Shown: piece by piece, positions 1-11,252 of the stretch | Position numbering within the stretch: the first letter of the stretch is position 1 | How the letters are laid out: each line of letters starts with the position of its first letter | Position numbers and translations under genes: made by a program | The notes under the pieces: model-generated | The model's database searches: none | Seen by the model: the letters and a program-made list of their open reading frames with translations, nothing else | Told to the model about the DNA's origin: nothing | Source of the DNA: Phanerochaete sordida | Lineage: Eukaryota > Basidiomycota > Agaricomycetes > Polyporales > Phanerochaetaceae | Direction: 5' to 3' | Assembly: GCA_019973155.2 (NCBI GenBank) | Contig: BPQB01000001.1 | Coordinates: 1,798,001 to 1,862,000, forward strand | Length of the DNA stretch: 64,000 bases

Positions 1-96
1 TCAAGGAATGTTTCTGCAGCTCATACACACCATTGTGCGACGAAACGAGGTGGGCAGGGAGCGGAGGGTAGAACGGGTAGTGCGTGCCGCGAACAT
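1..96 (-). CDS. First exon of a mitochondrially targeted protein (partial, runs off left edge)
   Basis: Reading the minus strand from the ATG at 96-94 gives MFAARTTRSTLRSLPTSFRR and then T-M, up to a GTGTGT donor beginning at base 30. The peptide is rich in Arg, Ser, Thr and Leu and has no acidic residues, which is typical of a matrix-targeting presequence. The window ends inside the following intron, so the mature protein and its function cannot be seen. A TATAAA reads on the same strand at 115-110, but it lies only about 14 bases from this ATG, which is too close for an ordinary TATA box. Either the real start is elsewhere or the motif is chance. Confidence that a gene starts here is moderate. 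No family can be assigned. Confidence 0.4.
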   Translation of the reverse strand: MFAARTTRSTLRSLPTSFRRTMVCMSCRNIP

Positions 97-368
97 GCTG
101 GCTCGGTGCTTTATAACGCGGCAATCGTTTTAGCGACCGCGCGATCGTACGACAGGCGGCCTGCACAGATCTTTCGAGTGCAAAATGTGGGGTGGCACGA
201 CAAGCCTAACAACCTCGGGGTTTGTGAACACGTCGGCGATGGACAGTCTGGATTTTATAGCTCGGGAACAGAGGGACATGTGAATTGCTTCGGGCGCAAC
301 ATGGTCCATGACGAGTCTTACTTCAGACGGATCTTGCATCATGAGACGCGCGAGACGGCCGACCCTGT

Positions 369-1138
369 TTATTCCACTCTAAAGTCTACAACGTTCCCGA
401 GCACCATAAACCATGTCTCTAGCCAACGCAGAGGTCTGTCTGCGTCTCCATAACCTGTCTCCTTCATGATCTCGTCCACGACTTCCGCAGTACGACAAGG
501 GTGCAAGTACCAGCACGGAGTGTTCGAAGTCGGGTGGTCGCCCTGCGAGAGCATCGCAAAAGGAGAGTCTGTGGTTTCAAGAGCGAACGTAGTCCGGGCC
601 GTTTGAGGAAGAGCTGACCGCATCAGCAGCGAGGACGTCACTATGTCATCAAGTGAAAGCGCAGTCCCGTCTAGACAGTGCTTTAGGTCAAGCATCGACT
701 CGATCAGCTCGATAATGACGCCTACTTCCGCGGTGCAGGCTGAAGTACAGTGCTGGAACCTGGAAGCTCGGCGAGAAGACGACGTATTGGCGACAGACTA
801 GTCGTTCGTGGGGCACCGCAGCAGCGGCCTCGTCTTCCGGTTCTTCGACCTCAGGTTCAGCCGGTTGACCGCCATTATCATGAGAGGAATGCGAGGGTAT
901 GGAGACGAGGCGAGAGAGATACCCGAGGCCCGGTACTGTCTAGAACCAAGTCTCAGTGTTGGTGCATCCCCGCCTCAAGAGCCGTAGGGCGCACTGGGTG
1001 CTCGGTCCACGACCAGCCGGCAGGATATCTTCTCAGCAGCGCATCGTCGCGAGGGGTGGCGTCGAAAGACTGTGCAGAACAGTATTTGGAGATGTATGCT
1101 TTACAGGCTTGGTCGAACTCTGCGCGAGTGAGTGTCAT
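369..1138 (-). CDS. ATG10: Autophagy E2-like conjugating enzyme Atg10
   Basis: Atg10 is the E2-like enzyme that passes the ubiquitin-like protein Atg12 from Atg7 to Atg5 in autophagosome formation. Three exons (1138-995, 939-726, 670-369) join in phase to a 219-residue protein, a normal length for the family. The N-terminus reads MTLTRAEFDQACKAYI. The first junction restores W-S-W-T-E-H-P-T-V-P-G-L-G-Y-L-S-R, an Atg10 signature. An acidic linker follows, then VCRQYVVFSPSFQVPALYF. The second junction restores the GTALSLDDIV element, and the catalytic region is YLHPCRTAEV with the presumed active cysteine in HPC. The C-terminus RWLETWFMVLGNVVDF matches the family end. An upstream in-frame Met at 1228 exists, but the family alignment favours 1138. 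Its start lies about 200 bases from the divergent ribosomal gene. Confidence 0.9.
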
Positions 1139-1341
1139 GAGGAAACCCCAGAGCGCAGGGAATGCGTGGGAACGTTCTTTGTAGTACCAAAAATTGAGTT
1201 TGTGACAGATGTCACGGTGGCTTGTCACGCCTCTGCCGTTCTGGGCGTGGACTAGGTGTCGCGCAACCCCTCAAAACGCAGCCCGTCCAAGTGCCGGCTC
1301 ACTCTTCGCGGTCCCTTCCTTACCGCACTCCCTAGTCCACC

Positions 1342-2337
1342 ATGGCCGTCGGCAAGGTGCATATTCATGTCGGCTTTCAGCACAAACCTATGCTCACAGG
1401 TTGCGTGGTGTGTAGAACAAGCGTCTCTCGAAGGGTAAGAAGGGTATCAAGAAGAAAGTCGTCGACCCCTTCTCGCGCAAGGGTGAGTAGCAAGAGTCAT
1501 GTCCGTACGCTACGAGGCTGAAACCTTGCTGCTAGACTGGTATGACATTAAGGCGCCTTCGATCTTCGAGGTGAAGAACGTCGGCAAGACTCTTGCCAAC
1601 CGGTCCCAGGGCCTCAGTGCGTAGCGTTTAATTCAGTGCATTTCCCGCGGGGGATCCTTATCCGCCTTCAGAAAACGCGAACGACTCCCTGAAGGGTCGC
1701 ATCATTGAGGTCTCCCTCGCTGACCTCAACAAGGATGAGGAGCAGGCCTTCCGCAAGATCAAGCTGCGGGTTGACGAGATCCAGGGCAAGAACTGCCTCA
1801 CCAACTTCCACGGCATGTCGTTCACCTCCGACAAGCTGCGGTCACTTGTCCGCAAGTGGCAGACTCTCATTGAGGCCCACGTCGACGTCAAGACCACTGA
1901 CGGCTACCTGATCCGCCTCTTTGCCATCGGCTTCACCAAGCGTCGGCCAAACCAGGTCCGCAAGACCACCTACGCTCAGTCTTCCCAGATTCGCGAGATC
2001 CGGAAAAAGATGTTCGAGATCATGACCCGGGAGGCGACCAGCTGCGACCTGAAGGAGCTCGTCCAGAAGTTCGTGCCTGAGGCGATTGGCCGCGAGATTG
2101 AGAAGGCTGCCCGCTCGATCTACCCCCTTCAAAACGTCTACGTCCACAAGGCGAAGATCCTGAAGGCGCCCAAGTTCGACCTTTCCAAGCTCCTTGAGCT
2201 CCATGGCGAGTCGACAGACGTGCGTCCGCTCATTATGCCAGTCATCGCGTGATCACTAACGTTCGTTCCATATGTAGGAGACTGGCACTCGGGTGGTCAA
2301 GGACTTCAAGGAGCCCGAGATCCTTGAGTCTGTTTAA
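1342..2337 (+). CDS. RPS1: 40S ribosomal protein S1 (S3Ae family)
   Basis: This is a structural protein of the small cytosolic ribosomal subunit. Five exons (1342-1356, 1416-1482, 1536-1616, 1672-2219, 2278-2337) total 771 bases and encode 256 residues, the usual size. Recognisable stretches are [19 protein letters not shown] at the start, [53 protein letters not shown] and [18 protein letters not shown], and the protein ends in EPEILESV. The first coding exon is only five codons long, a common arrangement in basidiomycete ribosomal genes. The start ATG has a good context (CCACCATGG). The four introns are 53-59 bases long, so none has room for a standard intron-hosted snoRNA. Confidence 0.96.
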
Positions 2338-2792
2338 GCTATCGTTACCTTTTTGTCGTCACTTGTTGTATCATGCACTATTTCCTCCCACTATGCTCGA
2401 GGGTATGATCACCATGTCTATGCTCTTTGTGCGCCCCGCTATCATTATTGCTCGCTGAACCAGGATCGAACTCGCCATCAGCGTCGGTATGGTCTTCCGC
2501 TCCGAGGAGCAATTTGCGTGAGAGACTGCATCTCGTGCAGTACCATATCACTTCGCGCCTGCGCCGTGCATGCTGCGCCACATCCTAACACACTATGAAT
2601 TGTCCTACCGCGCTCAGATGTTGCTTTGCTCTTGCTCTTGCTGCGGACTTGCACACATTCCAATGTCGAAATTTTCTGGCAGTTTTCGGGCGGACTTTAT
2701 GCAACGATCCGCGGTAGTGTACCGCATGGCTGAGGGCCTCAAAACTTCACACTCGTCTCGCACTTTGCACGCTTGACCTCTTGCACACCACT
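2338..2792. other. Intergenic, RPS1 3' region and APRT promoter
   Basis: About 455 bases hold the 3' untranslated region of RPS1 and the upstream region of the adenine phosphoribosyltransferase gene. The short reading frames here have no family resemblance. I see no TATA box, repeat or RNA gene. Confidence 0.6.
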
Positions 2793-3501
2793 ATGTCGGA
2801 CACAGACTACATCAAGAGCCTGCTCAAGGCCCACCCCAACTTCCCCAAGAAGGTGCACACCCTTGCAGACCGTTCGACGACCCATCTCACGCGTTCGCAC
2901 CGCAGGGCATCGTCTTCCTCGACATCTTCCCGATCCTGCGGGACCCGGTCGCGTTCGAGACGCTGATCACGCACTTCGTGTACCACCTCACGTCGAAGAC
3001 GATCCCCGCGCTGCCCGCGAAGAAGGTCGACGTCGTCGTCGGCCTCGACGCGCGCGGCTTCCTCCTCGGGCCCATCATCGCGATGCGCCTCGGCGCCGCG
3101 TTCGTCCCCGTCCGCAAGCAGGGCAAGCTCCCCGGCGAGTGCGTCTCCGCGAGCTACGAGAAGGAGTACGGCGTCGTGAGTGCTAGATTTGTGTGAGCTT
3201 GGGCCATGGTCTGACAAAAGCGTGCCAGGACTCGTTCGAGATGCAGGCGGACGCGATCAAGCCTGGCCAGACGGTCGTGGTGGTGGACGATCTCATCGCT
3301 ACTGGTGCGTGATTCGCCACCCAAAGTCTTACAGCCCATTGAACCTCCTCTGCAGGTGGCTCTGCGAAGGCCGCTGGCGAGCTCGTCGCGAAGCTCGGCG
3401 GCAAGGTCGTCGAGTACCTCTTCATCATCGAGCTGACCTTCCTCCAGGCCGCCTCGAAGCTCGACGCCCCGCTCTACTCCATCGTCCAGAGCGACGACTA
3501 G
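2793..3501 (+). CDS. APRT: Adenine phosphoribosyltransferase
   Basis: This enzyme converts adenine and PRPP to AMP and pyrophosphate in cytosolic purine salvage. Four exons (2793-2852, 2906-3175, 3229-3304, 3356-3501) encode 183 residues, the normal length. The N-terminus [20 protein letters not shown] joins [20 protein letters not shown]. The substrate loop is [18 protein letters not shown], and [20 protein letters not shown] is a family block. The PRPP-binding motif [14 protein letters not shown] is rebuilt exactly across the last intron. The C-terminus is LYSIVQSDD. Codon use is strongly GC-biased, as in neighbouring housekeeping genes. The gene converges with the mannosidase gene to its right, with 78 bases between the two stop codons. 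Confidence 0.95.
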
Positions 3502-3579
3502 AGCATCCGCATACGTATGCAATCATGTATAGTATAATGCCCTTAACGATCTAGACTGCCTGCTGCTACGATGTACACA

Positions 3580-6500
3580 TTAGACCATGAGTCGGGTATT
3601 GACCAGCGGGTGCCCGTTAAGATACAGAATCCGGTTTCCGTCGCGCGCGCGCTGCATCGCCGCCTCGGGGGACCCGCCCGCGTGTCCACCGTGCGCAGTG
3701 GGCTCCGCGGCGGGCGCGATCCCCGCCATGACCTGCGCGCCGAACGCGTCTGCGGCGTTGAGCATCGCAGTGAGCACGTCGCCGTCGGCGCGGTCCACGA
3801 CGACGATCGCGACGTCGTCGAGCATGTCCGCGACAGCGGCGAGCTCGTCCGCGCCCGCGGACGGCGTGATAGCATGCTCTGTGTCGCTGAGCACGACGAC
3901 GCCCGATGCGCCCGCGACGGCGGCCTCGAAGAGCTTGTCGAGGAACGTACACTCGCCGCGCCGCACGACGAGTGCCTCGCCCGCGTACCGCTGCTTGTAG
4001 GGCGCGCATCCGTGCGGGTTCGCCGCGTCGCGCACGAGCCGCGCGCCCTCGCCCCGCCCGAAGCGCGCGCCGCTGTCGCCGAGCGGGGCGCTCGGGTCGG
4101 CGCCGAATATCGCGGTGGAGGCGGTAACGAAGGTCTCACTCGGGGTGTCGTGCTGCAGCTGGAGCATCGTGTCGGATGCGCCCAGGAAGTCGATGTAGAC
4201 GCGGAGCTCGACCTGCGGTGCCCGGTATGCCCTGCCCGCGTCGTCCTCGTCTATGGGACCTTTCCCGTCCAGAGGGGCAAGCAGCAGGTAGGAGTCGTTG
4301 ACATAAACAGTCTGGCCAGTCTTCACGCTGTACGGTCCCACTACATCTTCAGTCAGGACAGGCCCCACATATGTATGTGAAGATCACGCACGCTTCGTGA
4401 CATCGTAGCCCTTGCCGTCCATCCGGCTCACGATGTGAGCCCGAATACCGGTGACGTCCTGTAGCACATAGCCATCCGACACCGGCACGAGCTTTTTCGA
4501 CGTCGGGTTGAAGTCCTCTTGCACCGTGTTCCCGTCGGGCGACAACAAGAAGTCGTACGTCTATCCCCTGCTCAGCCCACAGCTTCTGCTCCTCGCAGCC
4601 AGTACTCACGTATAGATCGACCTTGGGCACCTGGCAGACCCTATGGGGAGACCACATGTACTCCTCCGTACCGGACGGCGGGGCCGTGATGAGCGCGCGC
4701 ACATAGTCGACGTCGGGCCGCATGTACACGCCGCCGGTGAGGCCCGTCTCTGAGACGGGGTCGACGGCGAGCATCGGTGGCTTATACACCGGACACGAGA
4801 GGTGCTCGACGCGGCGGAGCTCGCGGCGGATCGCGGAGATGGGCTTCTGCTGCGGGCGGTCGAGGGTCAGCAGGTGGCCCTCTGTCGTGAGCACCATGTT
4901 CGAGTCGTCGCGGTGCAGCTCGTTGTTCTCGTCGAAAATGAGGTATAGGTACTGTAGCCTGTGGTCAGGGAACGCTCTGCGCGAAAGTGTCCGTCCTACC
5001 TTCAAGGTTTCCGAAAGCACGAAGGACTCCATCCGGTCATCGCGGTTGTTCGTCCGCAGATCACTGATGCCTGTAAGCCCACAATCGACCTTCGCCCGAA
5101 CGATGATGTCCGACAGTATCCGCTCGGCGACATCCAAGTAGAAGGGGTCCCGAGTAGCCTGCATCGTTCTATGAGCGGAGATGAAATTGGCAACACCAGA
5201 ACGCTGACTCGATATAAGTACCACGTCGATTCCACGAACTCTGGTCGAAGAGGGTACTGCATCGATGTCGCAGTTTTGTAGCTCATGTCCCATACTATGA
5301 CACGAGTCAGCGCTGGGCTTCGTACCCTGAAACAGAGATGAAGTTACCTTCTGGTAGCCCAGCGAACTTCTTCCATAGATTCCAATCTATCGAATGTCAG
5401 CCTATGTACGCAGATAGTCCGCATATACTCACAGGTCATATGCGATTTAATGGCATTTTCGACGTCGCCCGCCAAGACCTGCAGTCCTGGCCAAAAGGCT
5501 GATAGCGAGTCCACCATGAGATATGCCGGATCTCCCTGCAACATCGATTAGTAGGAGCAATAGCAGAGCGCGACCAAGACTTTACCGTGAAAATATTGGA
5601 ACTGCGATACTTCGTCACTGTCAGTACGGGAATGCAAGACTTGGCTGGGACATACCCAGAATCCGTCTGGAGCTCGAGAATAGCGCATCACTGCGGCATA
5701 GGCCTCCTGGAAGACGTCGAGAAACTCGACCTCGCCTGGAGGCGTTTCTCAGTCAGCGCCCAGATGCCGTCAGGCAGCTATATCTGGAGGACTGACCGCT
5801 CATGATGTACCATTTTAAGGCGTATTCATAAAACGAGTCAACGCCTGCGCCGATGCTGTTGACTTCAGGATGTGTCCAGGACTGAGCATACCCCGTTAAT
5901 CCCAGGACAAGTACTCAACAGGCAGGTGGATGCTTACTCCCGTCCATATGTTGATGGTATTTCCCACAAGCCCGATATCAGACCGTTGGTTCCAAAGCGC
6001 AAAGAACGCTTTGTAAGCCGCTTTTTCGAAGCGTTCGTCTCCGGTGAGTCGACTTAGCGTGCCAAATTCTAGAATGAGGGATCCGGCACCCGCAGTGCCT
6101 GCCTAATCCGTAAATACATACCGGGAGTAGGTAGAGGTCGGACGCACAAGTGTCTAATGATTCTCCTGTCCGCACGCCATGCCGCAAGTTCACCTGCACA
6201 GCCGCTTCATTACATGGAGCGCGTCTTAGCAATTTAATTGACGTACCCTCGCGTATGGCAGCCCACTTGGCGTCCTGAAGGCAGGAAGAAGCCGCTTGCC
6301 CAAGTCATGGGCCAGCGATAGCAACTCTCCACGATACCAAGGTATGTGGAAACGTTGCCCCGGCTTGCTCGCGAATTGATGACCTGACAATAGGCCGCCT
6401 AATGCGCGGATGGTCGTCTCGAACACTTGGGGTTTGGTGTTCACGTTGAACGACACCCAGTCTATGATGTTGCGGACCGCCTTCTCAAAGCCCGCGACGT

Positions 6501-7057
6501 CGTCTAGTACGACGAACGTGTCGAGCGCGTCCACGAGCGTGATGGAGAAGTTTCCGGCGACATCGTTGGTCGCTATATTGGCTCTAAAGCCCGGTCAGCG
6601 GCTTACGGCCGCAAAAGCGTCGGAGACTCACGGATTGTACCAGTCCGGTCCTCTTCCTGTACACGACAGGGGAGCCAGCTGGTATGACGTTCAAGGTGCG
6701 GTCATAACTTGGAAGCGAGCGGCGGCACGAACCTCATCCATGGGGAAGGCTGGGAGGCGGTGAGTGCCGCGGAGGGAAATAAGCGTTCATGATCACGTAC
6801 CATACCTCATGTAGCTGTCATAGCCATGATACCACAGCTCACGGGTGGTGTTTCTGTGCAGGCGGGAGCGCGCCGGTGAGCGGTGAAGCGCGCCGTAATT
6901 ACAAGCACGCGACGAACCTCGCCTGGAGCTTTCTGTCCGAGGACCACGGTGCGGCGGCAGCCACACCGGCGGTGCTATGAGGGGGCCATGGGGCGGCGTC
7001 GAGGGTGGCGAGGACGAGGAGGAAGAGGGCCCTTGGCCAGTCCGACGGCCACTTCAT
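3580..7057 (-). CDS. MNL1: GH47 alpha-mannosidase, EDEM/Htm1 type, with C-terminal PA domain
   Basis: EDEM/Htm1 proteins trim mannose from misfolded glycoproteins in the ER and mark them for ER-associated degradation. The protein starts [20 protein letters not shown], a signal peptide, and continues across small exons into [35 protein letters not shown] and [20 protein letters not shown]. Further GH47 blocks are [111 protein letters not shown] and [15 protein letters not shown]. The last ~150 residues (coded below about 4100) form a protease-associated domain, including [20 protein letters not shown]. The first six exons are 6918-7057, 6801-6853, 6733-6749 (17 bases), 6632-6678 and so on. The later exon chain was followed by motif only. 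The architecture resembles EDEM3 rather than EDEM1. The 5' end is 140 bases from the divergent zinc-ribbon gene. Confidence 0.92.
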
Positions 7058-7197
7058 GGGAGCTGCTCAGTCCCTGCACGGCGCCTCCACACCGACCACG
7101 TCGACGTACCGAACCCACGTGACGCACATCAGATCCGCGTCGGTACGTCAGGGCTGCCAATGAGATCGGCCTTGTCTCTGCCCTCCTCGTCCTCGCC

Positions 7198-8285
7198 ATG
7201 TCCACCGTCATAGATGTGTCCTCCAAGCTCGGAGAGTACATGCTCAAAGGATGGGTGCGTTTCTGGTCATCTCCATGTCGCTCCTCGGCTAACCCGCGCT
7301 CGTAGGTCTTGACAGACCGCATCTGCAAGAAATGTTCAAAAGTCCCTCTCATGCGATCACCTGCCGACTCTGCAGTATACTGGTGTGCAAACTGCGATGA
7401 CAACGCTGGGCAGGCTGCCTCAGTCACGTCACACTCGGCGTCTTCGAGCCTGGACTCTGGCAGCCACATCTCACGCGCCTCCACGCCGCTCACCGAGGTG
7501 TCCAGTGCCCTGAGCTCCCCTACCTTTACCCCCATCGACACGGAAGAAATACTGCGGAGGAGACAGCAATCTGATCTCGCCTCGACCGAGATTGGAAAGC
7601 GTTTGCTGAAAGGCTGGGCCATGCTGGCAGACGAATGTCCAAACCTGACGTGTTATGGTGTCCCCTTGGTCCGGCCGCCAAAGGCGGGAGGAGAAAGGGA
7701 TCCGCGCAAAGTACGTAACGTACTTATGTGGGACAGTGATTGCGTCTTGACCGGATCGCAGGAATGTGTCGTCTGCAACACCGTATATGTCGACGAGGCA
7801 GATGCGAACGGCTTCGAACGACTCGTTCCCTTGGCCTCCACCCCTGCTGTTGCTGCGACATCACGCACACCGATCACAGCATCGCCTGCACCCATCGCTC
7901 AGCGTCCCATGACGTCAAGTGCAAAGGGGAAAGCTATTGAGCGGAGTCAAGCCTTCCATGCACCGGTGCCCGCGAGGATGCCTTCGACCTCGGAGGTACG
8001 TGGCTGCTGTCACCCAGAAAATCTCACAGGCCTTATATATGCGTCCAGACTGTCATCCAGGCGCCGTCAAGCAAGCCTCAAGGTTATGATCCGTCGCTCG
8101 AGCAGGACATTGCTACCTCGGCCGATTCCCTGCAGCAATCGCTCCGAGCCCTGTCGGAAAGGCTCAAGACTGTGTCAAGCCCATACGGCATGGACGTGGC
8201 CCTCATCGGCCAGACCGCTGACGCAATGAGTAAAGTCGCCCAGGCCCTCCTGCAGCTGCAGCAATTACAGCACAGTTACCGCTGA
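7198..8285 (+). CDS. Duplicated zinc-ribbon protein, ZNRD2/SSSCA1 (UPF0148) family
   Basis: Four exons (7198-7254, 7306-7710, 7762-7995, 8061-8285) encode about 306 residues. Two copies of the family unit are visible. The first is LGEYMLKGWVLTDRICKKC followed by a C-x2-C pair in WCANC. The second is IGKRLLKGWAMLADECPNLTC followed by C-x2-C in ECVVCNTVYVDE, rebuilt across intron 2. Each unit therefore has the four cysteines of a zinc ribbon after a conserved K-G-W helix. A Ser/Thr-rich linker separates the copies. The C-terminal part is predicted helical (SADSLQQSLRALSERLKTV) and Q-rich. Intron 3 has two in-phase acceptors (8048 and 8060), so a four-residue alternative is possible. The human relative binds tankyrase and is linked to the centromere and mitosis. 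The function in fungi is not established. Confidence 0.82.
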
Positions 8286-8929
8286 AAGGTCGCATGACCC
8301 TCTCTATTTTCCACGCCTTATGCCCTTGGGAGTCTGCGCAGGCACTGTGGTTATTGGTTGGTATTATCAGCCACTCAAGAGTCTTTCACTTCTGATATTG
8401 CAATTTATCTAGGTGGCTACAGCTGGCAGCGAGAGAACGGACTGCTCTGTCTGCTGCAGAGATTAGGCGGCTAGCGGCATGTACAAAGAATAAATGGCGC
8501 TTCTATCAGCGATATAGCAGTAAGGTTCGGCCTGTAGCCGTGTTCATGAATCGCAAAGCTCGCTGCCCACACGTTTAGAAGGCCAGATCACGAGTGACAA
8601 GGTTGCCTTGTCTTATCACTTCCACGACGCTTCAAGCCACTGCGCTCCGAGACCCTGGCGAGGCCTGCATGGCCGTGCGACGTGCGACCCGAGTAAGTTG
8701 CGGTCGCTTTATGCTCATCTGCACTCTAGGGGCGAGCCGTACCTCGCGCGCTCCTCATGGTTTTCGCGTTGCGGCTTGCTATGAAAGTAATCATCGGCGA
8801 GTGGATAGGAAACGGCCCCCATCCATGCCTCTCGCATCGACCTAAATCACCCTCACCTCTCCGCAGGCAGGAGATCGACCCCTCCCCCGACGACCTTTCA
8901 TCCCGACATCTCTCACTCCTACATCCACT
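8286..8929. other. Intergenic, no gene recognised
   Basis: About 640 bases between two co-directional genes. Short frames at 8594-8845 and 8757-9065 lack homology and consistent splice sites. The last ~100 bases are pyrimidine-rich, as expected just upstream of a fungal start codon. Confidence 0.5.
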
Positions 8930-11074
8930 ATGCCTCTCTTCTCATCCTTCAGTCGGTCCAGTCGGTCCAAGAAATCGCGCCGCCTCGCGCAGGATGAGTC
9001 CTTCTCCTACTACGACACCCAGCGACACGACGAGCCGCACTCTGCCCCTGCCTGGCGCACGGTGACGCCGAATGCGCCCTCGAGAGACACTCGCGAGAGC
9101 GTGCGTGCCCCATCGACATCCATAGTCCCATGCTGATACGCCGCGCAGTGGGCCGAGGTAGACTATCCCGAGTCGTACTCCGGCCTCGGAGACTACAACC
9201 GCGGCGCGAGCAGCAGCGGCAGCAGCAGCCGCAGGCGGCGCGGCGGCGAGCCCATCCCGATCCCGATCCACGAGTCTGACCGACACTCGCAGTCGACAGT
9301 CACCGCGCTCGACCAGCCGCACTACGCTCAGCCATACGCCGACACACGCTACGCCGCGCGCGCCGACACCTACGACGACGACGACTCCCTCTACGAGGAC
9401 GCGCCCGACCACCACGGTGGCGCACACCAGGCGCACCACGGCGGCTACGACGGCGCGCGCTACGACAGCAGCATCCCGCTCGTGCAGCGCGAGAGCTCAC
9501 ACAGCCGCCTCACGGACGCCTTCGCGGACCACGCGCCCGCCGCGCGGCCCGTCACCGAGGTGTCGCTCCCGCAGGGCACGCCGTACCCGTCGCCGGGGCC
9601 CGTCCCCATGGCCGCGAGCATGTCCGGCGTGCCGCGCACGCGCTCCGCGTCGACGCCAGGGCCGGGCCGCCCGCCGCTCGCCACGCCGATGCCGGGCCCG
9701 TCGCGGTCCCGCGGGATGACGACGCCGGGGCTCGGGGCGCCCTCGCTGTCTGGCCGCCAGCCCTCCGCGCGCATGCGCAGCATCTACGCAGAGCCCCGCC
9801 AGCCCGTGGTCGTCCCGCAGGGCCCGAACATGGCGGTGCGCAGCGAGCGCCCGGAGTACGTCGGGCGCGCGCCGAGCAGCGGGCACCGTGGGCGGCGCGA
9901 GGAGCGCAGGGCGCACGATGAGCGCGAGTATCGGCGTCGGGTACGTGCTTTGTGCTGGTAGTCGTGCTGGATTCGGGGGAGCTGATTGGGGACGCAGGAG
10001 CGGAGCGACGACAGTGGGCGCACGCCAGACGATTCTGAGGACGAGTACCCGCCGTGCGTCGTCGTCGTCGAGCGCGGGCGGAACGGCAAGAAGGACACGT
10101 ACTACGTCATCCCTGGTGGTGCACCCGTTATCTTCGAAGACGACCACGGGCACGAGCTGACGAGGTTCGTTGTGGGACACGCCTTTGCCGCGAGGCACAA
10201 TCTGACCAGAGCGTGTGCAGAGTCGGCGACTTCAGCGGACGCTACAAGCCGCGTCGACAGCGGCCGGTCATCATCGAGGACGAGCAGGGCAGAGAGATTG
10301 GACGGTTGGTGGCATGCTGGTGACATGTGATGCTCTTACTGAAAGCCGGTCTTGGACCTCAGGCTCGGCTTCGACGACGAGTCGTCTCTCGACTACAACT
10401 ACCGCAAGGGGTCGTACGACGATGGGTACGAACGCGATAGAGGATACGACAGCAGGCGCGGAGGAGACCGGTGCGTCTACTTCTTTGCGCGTGGTATACA
10501 CGCTTCATCTTATGCGCCCTAGGGATCACTACGACGATAGAGGCTCTTCCCGCTCGCACCGTTCGCACCGGTCTCAGCAAGCTGACCGTGACTATGCCCC
10601 GTACGTATTCCCGAGTCGCTTCGCATCGTGTCAGATATCTTACCATGTTGAGTAGAGAGGGGCCACAAGACTATCCACGAAGCAGGACAATATCCAACGG
10701 ATCGCGACCAAACCTGGTCTACATCCCCCACAAAGACACAATGTCAGTAGACAGGTCGTGTATTCATGCTGCCATCGCTGACATCACATACAGGAGATCC
10801 ACGAGCTACCATTCAGAGGACAGGTCCTCGCGCAGGCAAGGCTACGAGCCTAGCCAACGCAGCCACCACAGCCGACACAGCAGCTCGAGCAGGTCTCACA
10901 ATAACGCGTCGCCGGTCATACACTTGGACGACATGCGACATCGGTCACCCGAGTGAGTGTGTGCGTCCGTATCGTCCTCGGAGCGAAGGTCTGACATGCT
11001 GCAGGAGCGTGGCCAGCGGATCCTCCGGCAGGTACGATGACGATCGGTCTTACCAGGGCAGCCGTCGCCGGTAG
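8930..11074 (+). CDS. Large disordered basidiomycete protein with conserved core, unknown function
   Basis: The ATG at 8930 opens with MPLFSSFSRSSRSKKSRRLA and an acidic/tyrosine-rich stretch. After an intron a long exon (about 9150-9940) reads VDYPESYSGLGDYNRGASS and then a Pro/Ser/Arg-rich region of low complexity. Several short exons follow, all ending in arginine-, serine- and histidine-rich repeats (RSHRSHRSQQ, SQRSHHSRHSSSSRS), with the stop at 11072-11074. A less degenerate block appears around 10040-10310: PPCVVVVERGRNGKKDTYYV, PGGAPVIFEDDHGHELTR, VGDFSGRYKP and RPVIIEDEQGREIGR. This looks like a small folded core with two similar 'I-F/E-ED-x-G-x-E' strands. I do not recognise the family. 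At least six introns are required and only the frame, not every junction, was checked. Composition suggests a scaffold or RNA-associated protein, which is inference only. Confidence 0.7.
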
Positions 11075-11252
11075 GCGGCCCCCGAACGAAAAGAAATGCG
11101 CGTGCAATGCGAATTATGTTCTCCTTCCCCATGCCCATATGCCACAGTGCCACAGCTGCTAGCAGCCTCTATGCGTCCACCCACAAAAATAACACGGACC
11201 ATATTGTGTTTATATTCCGCACAATTACATTCTATGCACCATTTGCTCCATC

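Noticed and set aside
130..342. A 70-residue minus-strand frame (MMQDPSEV...) between ATG10 and the left-edge gene
   Set aside because: It ends abruptly, has no homology I recognise and no partner exon. Likely intergenic.
1357..2277. Possible snoRNA inside RPS1 introns
   Set aside because: The introns are 53-59 bases and lack paired C and D boxes.
3571..4380. A 269-residue plus-strand frame
   Set aside because: It mirrors the PA-domain exon of the mannosidase gene on the minus strand, which joins to clear GH47 exons.
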